64,000 nt of DNA from Chrysogorgia sp. JL179-B06 (GCA_035772405.1 JAYKKM010000070.1:643501-707500), one strand, 5' to 3'; numbered from the stretch's first letter, positions 25,235 to 37,990 are shown. The notes: generated from the letters alone by a model not told the origin. Translations and numbers: made by a program.

Positions 25235-26825
25235 TTACCTTCTTGGCCTTGCATTGCATAGTTTTTTTATTTCCACCTTTGATATAGGCTTGTTCACAAT
25301 CATATCCGCAAAAATCTTTTGAATACTGGTAATATGTGTTTCCGAGAAGAGGTCACTACTTCCCCATTCAGTAGGTGGAACGATACTCAGGCAGGATTGT
25401 TCGTCACAAGTACTATGCTCCGTTTGTTCACCGGAATTGGAGGCGATCATTTAAACATTCACAAGCTTTTGGTGGTTCACATCCAACGTCTTCATTGCCT
25501 TGTGTTGCATGTTTTAACTGTTTCTTAAGCCGGTCATAGATCCTTCTTGGCGACATACCACGAAGCTGTTCGTTTTTCTCCACCTTAGCATGAACAATGT
25601 TAAGTGTAATCGTTCTAAGCTTCAACTCTTTGCTGAAGCTTTCTTGAACCTTTTGTAATTCGTCATCGCTGAAGCTTTCTTGAACCTTTTGTAATTCATC
25701 ATCGGTCCAAAGTATCCTTTTCTTAGATACCGACTTATCCAAAGCCGAGATGTTAACACCACTTGCGACACCACTGCTTTCCGAGGCATCCTGGTTTCGC
25801 ATAAGTTTACCTAGTTTTCTCGAAGCTTCAACCGACGCTTTCGTTTTCTCCGATAAAAGGTAATACTTTTTCGCCGTGGCTTCAATTGGGCGCCATTAGT
25901 CCCGCAAGCTTTTCACTTAGCTCAGGATTGCTCTCATGTACCTTCGTCACTGCCGCTTTTCGGAGTGACGTCGATGTCACTTTGACGGAAACTTCTGCTT
26001 TTTTAAAGACAGACTGCACAGCTTTATTGATCTGCTCAGACGTCATACTGTGCGCATTCCACGACAAAAATACAGGGCCAGTTGTCGAGGTGGTAACCAC
26101 AGGTCGCATCACTTGCACGAAAATGGACACCCAAGCCTTTCATTTCTCACTGAGCACGATATAGGCCGGCCCATGAACATGCACGGTCTTGTGCTTCATT
26201 ACGGCTACCACATATTCCTCACCTTCTTCCCGCATCTTATGGAATTCGTTCATCGTCATGAACGACAAGACCCCAGGTCTGTAGGGTGCGTATACTGGCC
26301 GATTGGCTTGACAGCTTCCCGAGCTGCTTCACTTTTCTCAAATGTTTGATTGTTCTCTGGGGTTAACAAATTTCCTGTGTCCTCTTCGAGTTTTTGCCCC
26401 CTTCGGGTACAGGACTCTCTCTTGTACGATGTTGACCACAAACGCACCTTTTCTCTTGAAGCGGTAACATCCTCCACACTGAAGACAACTTCATTAGGCC
26501 TATCTGAAAGAAGGTAAGAAAAGTAGTGGCGTACACTCATCAAGTACAATTTAATTGTCCCCGCCTCGTATTTCTTGCTTTCTACGTAGCTTTTCAAAAA
26601 GAAGTGTCCAACCAGCTTCATATCCAAAAGCGAATTGATGTCACCCGAATTATCAATCGCCATTGGCAGTTTTGTCATCTTTTTGTCACCATCTGGTGAG
26701 TGCAGCCAATGTTCAAATTTTATGAGAACAGGATGGTCAGCAAATTTATCATGAGTAGTGTTTTCCTCCAAGGAACTTACAGAAGTTTCCAAACATGGTT
26801 GTTCTTCTTTTTCATCTTCGTGCAA
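25235..26825 (-). pseudogene. Broken tyrosine-recombinase-like gene (Crypton/KHKT-type)
   Basis: Reading leftward: a helical core-binding-like domain (LVGHFFLKSYVESKKY ... VRHYFSYLL), an MKHKT box near 26,195 with HGPAYIVL, a STSLRKAAVTKVHE segment (R box), LAGLMAPN where a His is usual, and a KKYYLL segment with the likely nucleophile Tyr. These are landmarks of eukaryotic tyrosine recombinases. Frameshifts near 26,262, 25,890 and 25,440 and an in-frame TGA near 26,146 break the gene. A 36-bp in-frame duplication (DDELQKVQESFS twice) lies at about 25,630-25,703. It is inactive by sequence. Confidence 0.65.
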
Positions 26826-27779
26826 CGAGCTCCCGGTGTCCTCACTTCATTCACCCGCATGGTCTGATTCACGTAACCAAGTGGCAGCTCGCGTTTTCTG
26901 TAGGAAAAGAAAAACTCTCACCCATGCATCGTCTTACTCTGACGAACGGCTCCGCTCGAAACGTCACTATTTCGTTAATAAAAATCTTACATTGCCTGCG
27001 CAACACACTTTATTTCGAACGCCTGTCGCACCTTTTCAATGAACCACCAAAATGTCCCACATTCACTCCTTCATCTAATCGCATATCAAGGTCAAACACT
27101 GACAGAATATGGCACATTTATAATTCATTTAAACTCATAACAAAATTGAACTCTCTTGACACAGTGCCACCAGCACCATCTGTAAAACCGCCACGTATCC
27201 ATCTCCGTTGAAACATACGTCCTAAAATCAAATGATTGAAATAATTTGAAAGATATTTCCCATACATGCATTCTTTACACTGCTAACTTCGCTTCTGTTA
27301 TTACCGTTAATTAGTCATCCAAGCACTGTTTTAGCCACTGATATAACCAGACTAAAAATGTCAGACCTTTTCCTTTGTTGAAAAAATCAGACACGCAAAG
27401 TTATAAATACACTCCACTGCGCAAGCGTTCTGCCAATGGCGCACCTATTCACATAACGAGGCGGTAATAGCACAAATCCCTCCATCACAGAACGTTAACA
27501 ATATTCGGCTTTGCGAAATTCGTTCTTTCGTTTGGCCAACGACAATTCACTCAATAGTCATTTTGTGGCACAGTCATTAACTATTACCTTTTTAATTTAT
27601 ATTCTATTGCTAACACAGTGTTTGGTAACTGCTGAAATCGCGTATTCGTTTTTACGATCTTTAACATTTCGAGCGAACGCCCTTCATTCAGCCCATTCGC
27701 GCTTTCACACTTTAACTCTCTCACGGAGGGCCTTCGCTCCAAACGTTTTTCCTCCTATTAAAACACCATTACTCATTAA
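26826..27779. other. Intergenic, AT-rich
   Basis: No exon or repeat boundary seen. The region upstream of the recombinase ORF could hold its old promoter, but nothing marks one. Confidence 0.4.
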
Positions 27780-27795
27780 CTGTCTAATCAACTCA

Positions 27796-27970
27796 TCAAC
27801 TCATTTCGCTACAGCTATGAACTCCTTTCGCTACATACTCCTTTCGTTACAAGTCATTTCCCTACACGTATGAAGTCGTTTCCCTACACTACTCGTTTCG
27901 CTACAACTCATTTCGCTACAGCTATGAACTCCTTTCGCTACAAGTCATTTCCCTACACGTATGATTCCCT
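27796..27970. repeat. Degenerate array of TTTCGCTACA / TTTCCCTACA units
   Basis: About ten copies of a 10-base core. A longer block (ACTCATTTCGCTACAGC and on) is repeated about 108 bases apart. The reverse complement TGTAGCGAA recurs at 28,690-28,740, so the array may be one end of an old inverted-repeat element. Confidence 0.7.
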
Positions 27971-27979
27971 ACAGCTATA

Positions 27980-28027
27980 TCAACCTCGTACCCACCGTGG
28001 GGGGCGGGCGACCTGGGTACGAGGTTG
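27980..28027. mobile_element. 48-bp miniature foldback element with 8-bp target duplication
   Basis: CAACCTCGTACCCA is mirrored by the right end (CTGGGTACGAGGTTG), leaving about 18 GC-rich bases between. CAGCTATA flanks both sides (27972-27979 and 28028-28035). The ends match those of the 1.1-kb foldback at 42,858. Confidence 0.75.
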
Positions 28028-28035
28028 CAGCTATA

Positions 28036-30558
28036 CAGTACTATATACCGCAACGCGGCGCCATTTTTCAGCAGCAAATTTATTTGATGTCCAAAACTGA
28101 AAGATCGTTCCTCGTGGGCCGCGTGGCCGATTCGCGTCTCCCTTTAATGTCTTTAAATCATCGGTCTTTGATAATAATCAACTCATTAAAATATAAATTA
28201 CAAATAAATAAATAAAAACTAAAAAAAAACTTTTACAATATTTTCGTGCCTATGACTCATCGCTTATTGTCCAAAGCCAACAATACACTAAACACAAATG
28301 CCAAAATCTTTGAATAATACCTTATCAAAATTAAAATGTTGACTAATTTTTTTATTCCAATTTTGATAAATAACTCACCCGCGTTTCGGTTTTTGACAAT
28401 AATGTTTAAAATGTTTAATAATGATAAAATGTTTTAACCATGCTCTTTTTTGAGCGCGATTCGGTTACGCAGCCCTATTTTTCAGTTTTGGAAACAAAAT
28501 AAAACTGTCCCTTTTTTAATAGAAAATGCAATTTTCACGCCTTTCGCGATTCCATAGCATTTTCATAATAACTGATGACTTCACACCCTTACAATATTTG
28601 CTTCTTTATGAAAATACACTTTCATTCCAGAAAACAGTACCTCTTCGGTAACATAAATCTATTTCAACATTTTAGTTTACTAAAACAAGTTGTAGCGAAT
28701 TCACTTCATGTCTGTAGCGAACTAACTTCATGTCTGTAGCGTCCATTTCATGGGTGATGCCTTACTCTACACTATCTTATTTTCTTTTTGATACAATCAT
28801 CAAAATAATAATCTCTATTACTAACTTCTGCAATTTAGGGAGATGCAAAAGTGCCTTTCATCAATTTCTGCAGGATATTATGAATCATGTTGTCGATCTT
28901 CTTCACGTCAAGGGACATCAAACCAAACCAGTATTTCTCCCACATTGTACGTGGGACAAGTTTGGAGATATTCTGGTAAACTCCGGTGCATGATCAATGG
29001 GACTATTCGATCAATTGCTTTCGTTTTTTTTCAACGATGAATATGTACTCATCTACGAAAATGCAACTTTCCGATACAAAGGAATATCAGGATTTTCTCC
29101 AGATGTATACTAGGGAAACAAGTAAGCTGTAAGTGTAGCAGCTATGCTACTTTAACCCATCTCATCATCATTTACATGAATAAAATTATCTGAATAAAAT
29201 CTATAATCACAACTAATCACTTACGTCAATAAAATGTAAAGTGCACCCTTGCCCATGTCTATTTCTTCTTTTGCCCCAATTTCAATTATTTCAATTCACT
29301 AAACTAACAACCTACCTATTTGGTCTCTTCGCCTCTTCACTTTACCCATCATTTTCTGCATATATCTCTTACTTGCATTACTACGGTCACTTTACTTGCA
29401 CCATCTCAATATATTGAAAAGCCTAACTTTTTTTGTGCATCCATATTATAATTATGCAGTCTGTGTATGTGTACTTATCGACTACGACGACTGCAAAATT
29501 ATCCCTTAAAAAGCAATTAATTACAATTACAATTATTTGCTTCAAATACTAATTACAATTACCACTCTTAAAAGGCAACTAATTACAATGACAAAATTAC
29601 TCTCCAAAAAAGGTAATTAATTACAAATTCCTTTACATAATCTACACCTTCTGCCTTGGCTTTCAACTTTTAACATTTAATAACAATTGTTATTAATATG
29701 CAACATTGCATTATTAATAGAAACAATTAAATTTGTTGTCCACAACAATGCCTTTACCTTCTACACATTTTCTAAATCTTCTGCCATATTATTGATACTA
29801 ACTTCTCAGATTTCGCTTTTTAATTTATCCACAAACACGTCAAATGACATATTTGACATGTGTTCACAGTCTGCGTGACTGCAACAACCTCGCCCCAGGG
29901 TCTACTCTGTTTTCAAGAAGGCCTTTAGCCAGCATCGGCAGCATGAGCCATAATACCTACAGTGTTTCCACATCAAACTTTGTTTTCCTCTCTCCATAGG
30001 TATTTTTCGATGGTAAATAACATTTATTATATTTATGAAGGATTTAAAGAAATGAACTTGTAATTTGCTTCTGCAAAAGAACACGTTCCTTTGTTTTCTA
30101 ATTAATTACTTTTCCTTTCTTTACCACCACATTTTTCTGCACATATTATTTAATTACAATTAATGTTACCTGCATGCACAACTTTATTTAAATTACATTA
30201 TCTTCTATTTAACACCAACAATTCCATCACATGAAATATGCTGCCTTATACCTGTAATAATTATATGCTTCTTTCCAACAATATATGCCTCATACACCAA
30301 ACAACAAAAGTGAATGTTTTTCAATAACAATAACTTTTCAAATGCCTTCCCATCTCATATACTCATGTCAATTATACATCTTTCTTCAACATTCTCTTCC
30401 TCCACCATTTTCATCAAGGTTCCTCAAAATTAATTCATGACATATTTCAACCAATCTCTTTAACAACCTACAAATATGTCTCACACTTACTGTAAATATT
30501 AACAATTAAAATTAACAATTATTAACAATGTCTTATGCTTTTCGCTTGTCTTTTTCAG
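28036..30558. other. Intergenic, strongly AT-rich
   Basis: Holds TGTAGCGAA copies near 28,700 and many ATTACAATTA-type low-complexity segments at 29.5-29.6 kb. An open stretch near 28,840-28,990 reads HVKGHQTKPVFLP, but I cannot assign it. Confidence 0.4.
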
Positions 30559-30782
30559 TTACTGGAAATGCAAATTTTCACATGGCACAAACATCCTTCA
30601 CATTAGTTGGATTTACACAGCCACATGCTGCCATGCCCATCATTGAGGACACACAGAATAACGAAAAAGGATTCACATCTAGGCTTTTATGGTATTTCCC
30701 AAAACCAGTTTTCTGCACACTCGATAAATAATGTTGAATGATGATGAAACAGAACAAGTAGAATCATTTAAAAAATACCTTG
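30559..30782 (+). pseudogene. Exon fragment of a DUF3987-like family gene
   Basis: After a CTTTTTCAG acceptor the frame reads FTLVGFTQPHAAMPIIED, then NNEKGFTSRLLWYFPKPVF, then hits TAA. The frame resumes one base off as DDETEQVESFKKYLG before a GTTAGT donor-like site. The wording resembles the DUF3987 (helicase/primase-related) family found as mobile gene copies in marine invertebrates. A second fragment that follows this one in the family lies at 44.9 kb. Confidence 0.4.
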
Positions 30783-31169
30783 GTTAGTAATTCATTTCCA
30801 TAATGTTAAATAATATTGGTGCAATGTACATCCCACAACTCAAAACTGGCGATCGTAAATCAACTGTGACAACTGAACTCTCATATGGTTCACTGCTCCT
30901 AATTTATAGTAACGTTCACACACATAGTTAACAGTATACGTCTTAACAAAATAAGGTCACAATTGTGGGAATTGGGAAAACACAATAAAGCTGAAATAGG
31001 GAAATGACTAAACATATTCTACAACACGATTCAGGTAAAGGAAGTGAGTTGCCACAGACCATGACTACGCTAATCAACCACAAACAGCTAGCTGTGTTTG
31101 TTTGATACATGAGTATGGTCAGTATGTGTCAATGCAAACCAGTGATGGCGACTTTCTGTTGTTTTGTAG

Positions 31170-31261
31170 AGGAGAAGGCTTGGATTGCATTTTGTTTGCT
31201 GCCATACCCCCTTGAGAAGAAGACAAAGAAAAACCCTACTCCTCAGGATTACTTATATCAG
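31170..31261 (+). pseudogene. Possible internal exon, 92 bp
   Basis: TTGTTTTGTAG acceptor, an open frame EKAWIAFCLLPYPLEKK ... PTPQDYLYQ, and a CAG/GTAATT donor. It may belong with the terminal exon at 32,765. Family not recognised. Confidence 0.35.
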
Positions 31262-31298
31262 GTAATTGCAAAATATTTATATTATATTACAAGTGCAA

Positions 31299-32331
31299 TT
31301 AATATCATAGTATCAATGTATACTCTAACTGTTTGTAATAGTGTAGTGGTTGTACTCAAATGGATGAGTAATTGCAACAATCTGAAATGTTCCAATAGTA
31401 GCTTCAGCAAATTCAAAAAATATTTTGCCCCATATTTTTATGGCTTTACCAGGAGCTTTAAAACAACTTTTTGAGCTTTTTGACCAAAGAAAGCCACTTT
31501 TAAAGGACCAATGCAATGAATATTTACCCCGGTTTTTTATGATTGTATTTGTAAAAACAGTTAAAATAATTAAGAATGGCTTTTACAGTTCTTAATTTGT
31601 CATCCCATTCTTGAGTTATTACATTTTATGTAATTTGAACTATGATGTCACAAGTATGACATGGTATTGTAACAAAACTGAAAATCATGCATATATGTTT
31701 GGATTGATTTAACTAAATTGACTCAAACTTTGTAGACTTACTTAAACATTATTATAGTTTGGATATTGTTGCCATGGAAACAGATCAGTTTACAGGTCTC
31801 CTTCCTTCAAACTTGTTCTTTGTTTTCAACAATATGTACATGTAAAGCAACTTTGGGCTTTTAACAAGTTGGCATCGTAATGTTTAGTTTTGTTGACTGA
31901 GTAAGTCTGCAAAGTTTGAGTCAATTTTGTACAATCAATTCAAAGATATCGATGATTTCAAGTTTTGTTACAATGCCATGTCATACTTGTGATGTCATAG
32001 TTCAAATTACATAAAACGTAATAACTGAAGAACGGGACGACAAATGAAAGAACTGTAAAAGCCATTCATCATTATTTTAACTGTTCTTGCAAATACAATC
32101 ATAAAAAACTGGGGTAAATTTTCATTGCATAGGCACTTTAAGTGAAAACATTAATTAATATCATAGTATCAATGTATACTCTTACTGTTTGTTGTGGTTG
32201 TACTCAAACAGATGAGGAATTGTATAGCTTTAACAAATTCAAAAAATATTTCGCCCCATATTTTTTATGGCTTTAACATTAGCTTTAAAACAAGTTTTTG
32301 AGATTTTTTGACCTAAGAAAGCCACATTTAA
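31299..32331. repeat. Direct duplication of about 180-200 bp flanking a MITE
   Basis: The segment from ATTAATATCATAGTATC to AAGAAAGCCAC at 31,299-31,496 recurs at 32,154-32,325 with scattered differences. The MITE at 31,500 begins right after the first copy. Confidence 0.8.
31500..32141. mobile_element. 642-bp TTAA-ended MITE with about 240-bp inverted arms
   Basis: The left end TTAAAGGACCAATGCAATGA is matched by the right end in inverse (TTAAAGTGCCTATGCAATGA). Similarity continues for about 240 bases, for example GATTGTATTTG and TTTGAACTATGA, before an unpaired centre. It is non-coding. TTAA at both ends suggests the same transposase class as the MITE at 18,941. Confidence 0.82.
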
Positions 32332-32467
32332 CTGAAAATATTTAGTCACAGATTTATGTATACTATACGTATACTATATTTAGATGTATGAGTATATGTG
32401 TATATTATATTTATGTATACTTTAACTATATTTATTAATATTAGAGCGGATGTTTTTTTCATTGATT

Positions 32468-32599
32468 CGGAGACCAGGGTTAGATTCCCGGTTGGGGCAG
32501 TCACATTTTCCATGTAATTATGTATTTGACTATACTATATTTATGTATTATTATACATAAATATAGTATAGTCAAATACATAATTATATGGAAAATGTG
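32468..32599. repeat. Near-perfect 47-bp-arm hairpin next to a tRNA-like B-box
   Basis: Arms 32502-32548 and 32553-32599 are reverse complements with one mismatch, separated by 4 bases. Just upstream, GGTTAGATTCCCGG (about 32,479-32,492) resembles a Pol III B-box, suggesting a SINE remnant. Confidence 0.88.
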
Positions 32600-32764
32600 C
32601 AGTATATGTGTATACTATATTTATGTATAGTAATATCCCACAATTTATTCATTTCAAGGTCTTTAAAATTATGTATATCATAGTCCTCCACCAGTGTCAT
32701 GTAATGTGATATGCATACAGAGTCACAAACATTTGTGTAATCCAAGTTTTCATTTATTTTATAG

Positions 32765-33100
32765 TTTGGAGATGATGAGGAGAAAGTGGCTTCCTCGTCG
32801 AAATTAGGAATGCCACCATTCCTAATATTCAAAGGTGGTTGTTCAATGCAAGAACCGGATTTGATGACAGGGGAAATCTTTATTGCAGCTGAGCAGAAGA
32901 TTATTATGAAATTGTCAACAGGAAATTTCATAGAGGCCATCAAGTGCTTTCTTTTTATTTATTATATTTGCAATTTGCAATATCCTGCAGAGTGTGCCAA
33001 TGTGTACATATTTATGCAAAGGCAATTTTTGAAACTTTTGGACCAGCAGAAGGTCCCAACAAGGGTCATGATGCTTATGTCAGAACTTTTAAAACTTTAA
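32765..33100 (+). pseudogene. Probable terminal exon related to the gene at 20.5 kb
   Basis: After a TTTATTTTATAG acceptor, 111 codons are open to a stop: KLGMPPFLIFKGGC, GEIFIAAEQKIIMKLSTG, YICNLQYPAECANVYIFMQR. The block with a short N-x-x-Y stretch followed by NVY-F resembles the last exon of the minus-strand gene near 20.6 kb (LNMEYTPGVSNVYAF), so both may be copies of one SAMD3-like family. The frame is open, but upstream exons are not convincing. Confidence 0.4.
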
Positions 33101-33189
33101 CTTTAACTTTATTAAATTTATATTAAAAGCATGTTTTATCTTTATATTATGTAGTTTGTATTTCTGATTTATTTTAAAGAATGGCATGC

Positions 33190-33460
33190 ATACTTCACTG
33201 GTATACTTGAGGTGTAGTATTAATTTACACTAGTACTGTGTAAATACACACCAGTGAATTACACTAGTATGGTGTAAATAAACACCATTTTAGTGTCCAC
33301 AGAGCTGCAAGCGATTTACACCAAATCAGTGTTAACCAACACTTCTACAGTGTAAAATTAACACTTTCGTGGTGTAAAATTAACACCCCATCGGTGTCCA
33401 CAGAGCTGCAATGAATTTACACCATTTTGGTGTTCGCTGAACACCCAGAAATTAAGAGTG
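33190..33460. repeat. GTGTAAATTAACAC-type palindromic repeat block
   Basis: Several GTGTAA...TTACAC or TTAACAC units. A longer segment (GTGTCCACAGAGCTGCAA) is duplicated about 101 bases apart (near 33,292 and 33,393). Confidence 0.75.
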
Positions 33461-34023
33461 GAGGTTTGCCTACAACAGCATCTGATGGAGAATGATGGTG
33501 TGGCATTGATTATGAATGAAAAAATGGAAAACATGCTTCAATGTATACAGAGCGAAAGAGTGTGGCACCATGTGCCGGTTGTTTGATGTGATTCTGGATT
33601 TTTCAATAACTCAACAACACTGTCCCATGACTTTTGGCCATGATTGTATGTCAGGCAGTTCTTCAGTGACATTTACCCATCCATGGTATCTACTCAAAAT
33701 AGATTTGATGGCCACTGGAGTTGTATGATCAGTTTGATGAAAAGATATGTGAAAGGTAGAACAATAAATGGAAGGAAGGTCAATTCCTAAACAGCACATC
33801 AACAAAAGGTGGAAAGGAACGGCGTATTTAACCTCAGATAACGCTGAGGTTATCGGTTGTATTGTTTGTGCTTTACAGTTATGTGAGGCGTCAATTGTTT
33901 CAGTCATATGGGCCAGTACCACGAGTTGTCCCAGAGTTAAACTCAAGATGGCGGCTGCTATATTATGACGAGGGTTGTCCAATACTTGAAATCGCTTCCA
34001 AATCGCTTCCATATCGCTTCAAA
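33461..34023. other. Intergenic/5' flank of the next LINE
   Basis: No supported exon. ATCGCTTCCA recurs three times at 33,988-34,018, just before the LINE ORF1 ATG, and may belong to its 5' leader. Confidence 0.4.
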
Positions 34024-37000
34024 ATGTTTTTATTCATTGGTGAAGATATTTTTTTATGGAAAGGTGACTTAAATACGTTGAAAAACCTCGTAGGATCAAT
34101 TATTCTCAAAGGAAAGTGGTCATCGCCTGGCGGAGATATAAAGGTGTTCGAGAGTGCCGATTTTTCTCTAAATGGTATGGACCAAAGAAGGAAAAGTTGG
34201 TTGTAGTAAAAGACAGCGAAGACGGGTGTTTGAAGATAGCGTTAGAAAAACGTGCCCATGCGAACGACAAAAATCAAAATCAAAATAGCGTGCCAGACGA
34301 GCACATGGTCGAAGTTGAAGACACATCAAAGCCCACACACACTCAAAACAACCACACAACATGTGGAAATTGCGAACACTATGAACAACACTGTGAATGC
34401 GAACACACTGTGTTACAAGCTGCAGAATCAGTCACCAAAGTAAAAATATTGTCGGATGAAAATAACAAGATAGCGGCGGAAATTCCATCACTAAAGGCAA
34501 CTGTGAACGAACTATCGAGCGAAAACGCCAGTATCAGGCTGATACTAGACATAAAACAAAATGAATGGACAAAAGCAGAGGGGAAGAAGGCAGCTTCTAA
34601 GCAAAATACGCCAGAGACATAAAACAGAGACCAATAAAACAGAGACCAATAAAACAGAGGTCCCCCTAAACCCAAATCAATTCTCACGTTGACTCAGACG
34701 ACAACAACAACTCACAGGAAACAATTGGAAATGAGAATGAAGTTAAGAATATCAGTTGGCAAATAAATGACTATCGTTCGAAACAAAGCTTAAAGTACGA
34801 AAGCCTAACAAACAGCCATCAACCAAAGCAAAAGAGGAATCAAAAGCAAGACAAGCTTAACCATAAAAGCAATACCAGCCAACAGCCAACCCAATATGAA
34901 TGTCCTGGTGATTGGAGATTCAATGGTGAAACACATAGAAAATAGCAAAATTGGAAGAGCTGCAAGATCCAAGGCTACCTGCCACTCATACAGTGGAGCA
35001 ATGGTTAATCAAATTGCCCAAAAGATAGATGAGAATTGGTCTACAAATCAAAGATATGACACAGTAGTGCTTCATGTAGGAACAAATGACCTTGTACACA
35101 AAGAACCTGAAGAAGTGGCATCAAGCATGGAAAAAGTTATAAACAAAGTCAAAATTCAGACAAAGGAAATGGCAGCATCCAGTGTAATCAGAAGGTATGA
35201 TGGCAAAGTTAGTAATGATAAAGTAAAAATATATAATAATTTACTTCATGGTTTATGCTCTAAACATAAAATCACATTTATTGATAATGACAAATGCAAT
35301 CCCAAATGACAAAGGTTTCGAAATGGTTTCTCTAAATATTGTTAGTTTGTTTAAAAAAATAGATGAAATTAGTTATTCAGTGTCAAATAAATACATTGAT
35401 CTAATTGCTTTTAATGAGACAAGACTGGATGCAAGCATAATGCACCTCGATGGCTATGATATTGTCAGAAAAGACAGATCAAGGCATGGGGATGGTGTCT
35501 GTATTTATCTGCATAGCTCCATCAATTACCAGGTTAGACTAGACCAGTGCCAGATGAAATAGAGGCAGTTTGTGTCGAAATTGTTAAACCTCATAGCCGG
35601 CCATTTCTTGTTGCAACAGTTTATAGACCACCAAATGCATCATCTGAATTCTTCGAGCATTTGGAAAAACTAATTAAAACAGTTGATGATGAAAACAAAG
35701 AAATTTATATTCTTGGTGATCTGATTCAGATTTGCCAACAAAGAAAATTAAATCACTGTATGAATTATACCAGTTATCTCAGTTAATTGATGAGGCTACT
35801 CGGGTCACTAAAACATCTGCCAGCCTGATTGATCATATAGTTACAAATACACCAGAGAAAATCTCAGATTTAGGTATCATTCGTACAGGAATCAGTGATC
35901 ATAGTGGTATTTGCCATCAGAAAAATTCATATTTCTAAGAAACAAGATGAAAACATAGTGGAAATTAGAAATATGAAAAACTTTGATGGCCAAAAATTTG
36001 TCCAAGATTTACTTAGTCAGCATTGGGAATATGTATACTTTTTGGCCGATAATCCAAATACTATGTGGGAGATTTGGAAGAAATTGTTTGAGGAAGTACT
36101 AAATAAGCATGCACCCATACAAAAAAAGATCAGATAAAAATAAGTCCCTTGGATTACTAGTGAAATAAAAAAGCTAATATATAAGAGGGATAGATTTAAG
36201 AGAAAAGCTATTGAAAAAAACCTTGAATCAGATTGGGTTGTGTATAAACAGACCAGAAATGAAGTAAATATAGAAATAAGAAAAGCCAAAAAAGAATATT
36301 ACTCCAAGAGAATTGCTGGTCAAAAACATAATCCGAAAAAGGCTTGGAAAACAATAAACAACTTATTAGGCAGACAAAACAAACTGACAAAAGTCATGAG
36401 TTGAATATAAATGGCAATAATTTGACAAATTCTGAAGACATTGCAGAGGGCTTTAATGAATTATTAGTCCTGACTTAGCTAGCAAAATTGACACTTCAAA
36501 TTATAATTTTGAAGAATATATTAAGAAACCTAAATCAGAATTCACAGCATTTGAGTCAATTACTGCTAACAAAGTTTATGATCTCCTACGTGGCCTTTCT
36601 AGTGCAAAAGCCACTGGCATTGACAAAATTTCAAGTAAAATTTTAAAACTAGCAGCACGTGCTATCTCCAGTTCATTAACTTATATCTTTAATCAGGCTA
36701 TTACATTATGCACTTTTCCTGATGAGTAGAAAAAGGCAAGAGTATCACCTGTATAAAAATGGCGAAACAAATTTGCCTGGTAACTACAGGCCAATTTCCG
36801 TTTTGTCAGCTGTTAGCAAGGTAATGGAAATAATTTTATATGACCAACTATATGATTATTTTACAAAATATCAGCTACTTAGCGATTGTCAATTTGGCTT
36901 TCGTAAATTTCACTCAACTGCTACAGCATTATTAGACGGTACTAATAGTTGGTACGTGAATACTGACAAAAAATTGTTTAACTAAGTAGTATTAATTGAC

Positions 37001-37650
37001 TTAAAAAAAAGGCATTTGATACTGTCGACCACCAAACTCGAACTTTATGATGTAAAAGGAGATGCTTTATCTCTACTAAAATCATACTTGATAAATCGCA
37101 CTCAGAAAAGCCAAGTAAATGGAACTATTTCATCGGAGCGATTGATCAAGTGTGGTGTGCCACAAGGCTCTATTTTAGGGCCATTATTCTTTTTGTTATA
37201 TATTAATGACTTACCTCAATGTTTAAACAAAACACAACCTCGATTATTTGCTGATGATACAAACTTAACAGCATCTGGAGAATCTATCAAAGATGTTGAA
37301 GCTGCAATGAATTCTGATTTAGAAAACCTCAGGAAATGGTTAATTGCGAATAAACCAAGTTTAAATGTAGCCAAAACTGAGTTTATGTTAATTGGATCTA
37401 AACCAATGATACAAAGTATCTCAAATACTCAACCAAATGTTATAGACAACAAACCAATTAAACAAGTTTATGAATGCAAAACTCTTGGAGTGACTACTGA
37501 AACCATTTGCAAGAAAATAACATCAGGAATATCAGCTCTTCATCGAATAAAATAATTTGTTGAGAAAGATACCCTTCTTTCAATATATAATTATATTGTG
37601 CGTCCATACTTTACCTATTGCTGTGAAGTATGGGATGTGTTTGGTGAAAC
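34024..37650 (+). mobile_element. Broken CR1-like LINE with esterase ORF1 and EN-RT ORF2
   Basis: ORF1 starts near 34,024, shifts frame near 34,170, and contains a C/H-rich segment and a coiled coil (to 34,622). It is followed by an SGNH-esterase domain (VLVIGDSMVKHI, VVLHVGTNDLV; 34,896-35,309). ORF2 fragments show the AP endonuclease (IDLIAFNETRLD, FLVATVYRPPN, GISDHSG) and RT (NYRPISVLSAVSKVME, CGVPQGSILGP, LFADDTNL near 37,250), then end abruptly near 37,650. Many frameshifts make it inactive. Confidence 0.88.
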
Positions 37651-37659
37651 ACAATCCAT

Positions 37660-37990
37660 ATGCAATCGCACTATCTGCTAACATCAGTCGCTTTGCTTCC
37701 GAGTAAATTAGCGCTTCTTGCGCTCGTTTCGTTGATGTTTGTAACAACATTGTCGAATAGTTCATCCCCGTCAAAGAGAAACAAACGGAATACCACAATT
37801 GATGTACGTAGCCGATGATTTCCTCACTTCCCTTCGTTTCGTTTGAACGTTCCTTCGAAGTAGGAAATTCGGAAACGCGATGATTTGTCTCACAACTCGA
37901 AGACAAAGTGGAAGCAGATGGAATACTGTCACCTTTTCTCTTTGAAGTAACCTTCCAACTTTTCGTTTTTTTTTTTTCTCTCGAAGCCAT
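37660..37990 (-). pseudogene. Possible first exon of an unidentified gene
   Basis: From an ATG at about 37,990: a Lys/Ser-rich start (MASREKKKTKSWKV), then SEEIIGYVHQLWYSVCF and LLQTSTKRAQEALIYSEAKR. The wording recalls a small repeated gene family of cnidarian genomes that I cannot name. It is truncated where the LINE fragment ends. Confidence 0.3.

Noticed and set aside
28730..28993. Open frame ending in HVKGHQTKPVFLPHC
   Set aside because: Exon-like, but no acceptor, donor or family could be supported.
33611..34012. 133-codon minus-strand ORF
   Set aside because: No family resemblance, low-complexity surroundings and overlap with the LINE 5' flank; probably chance.
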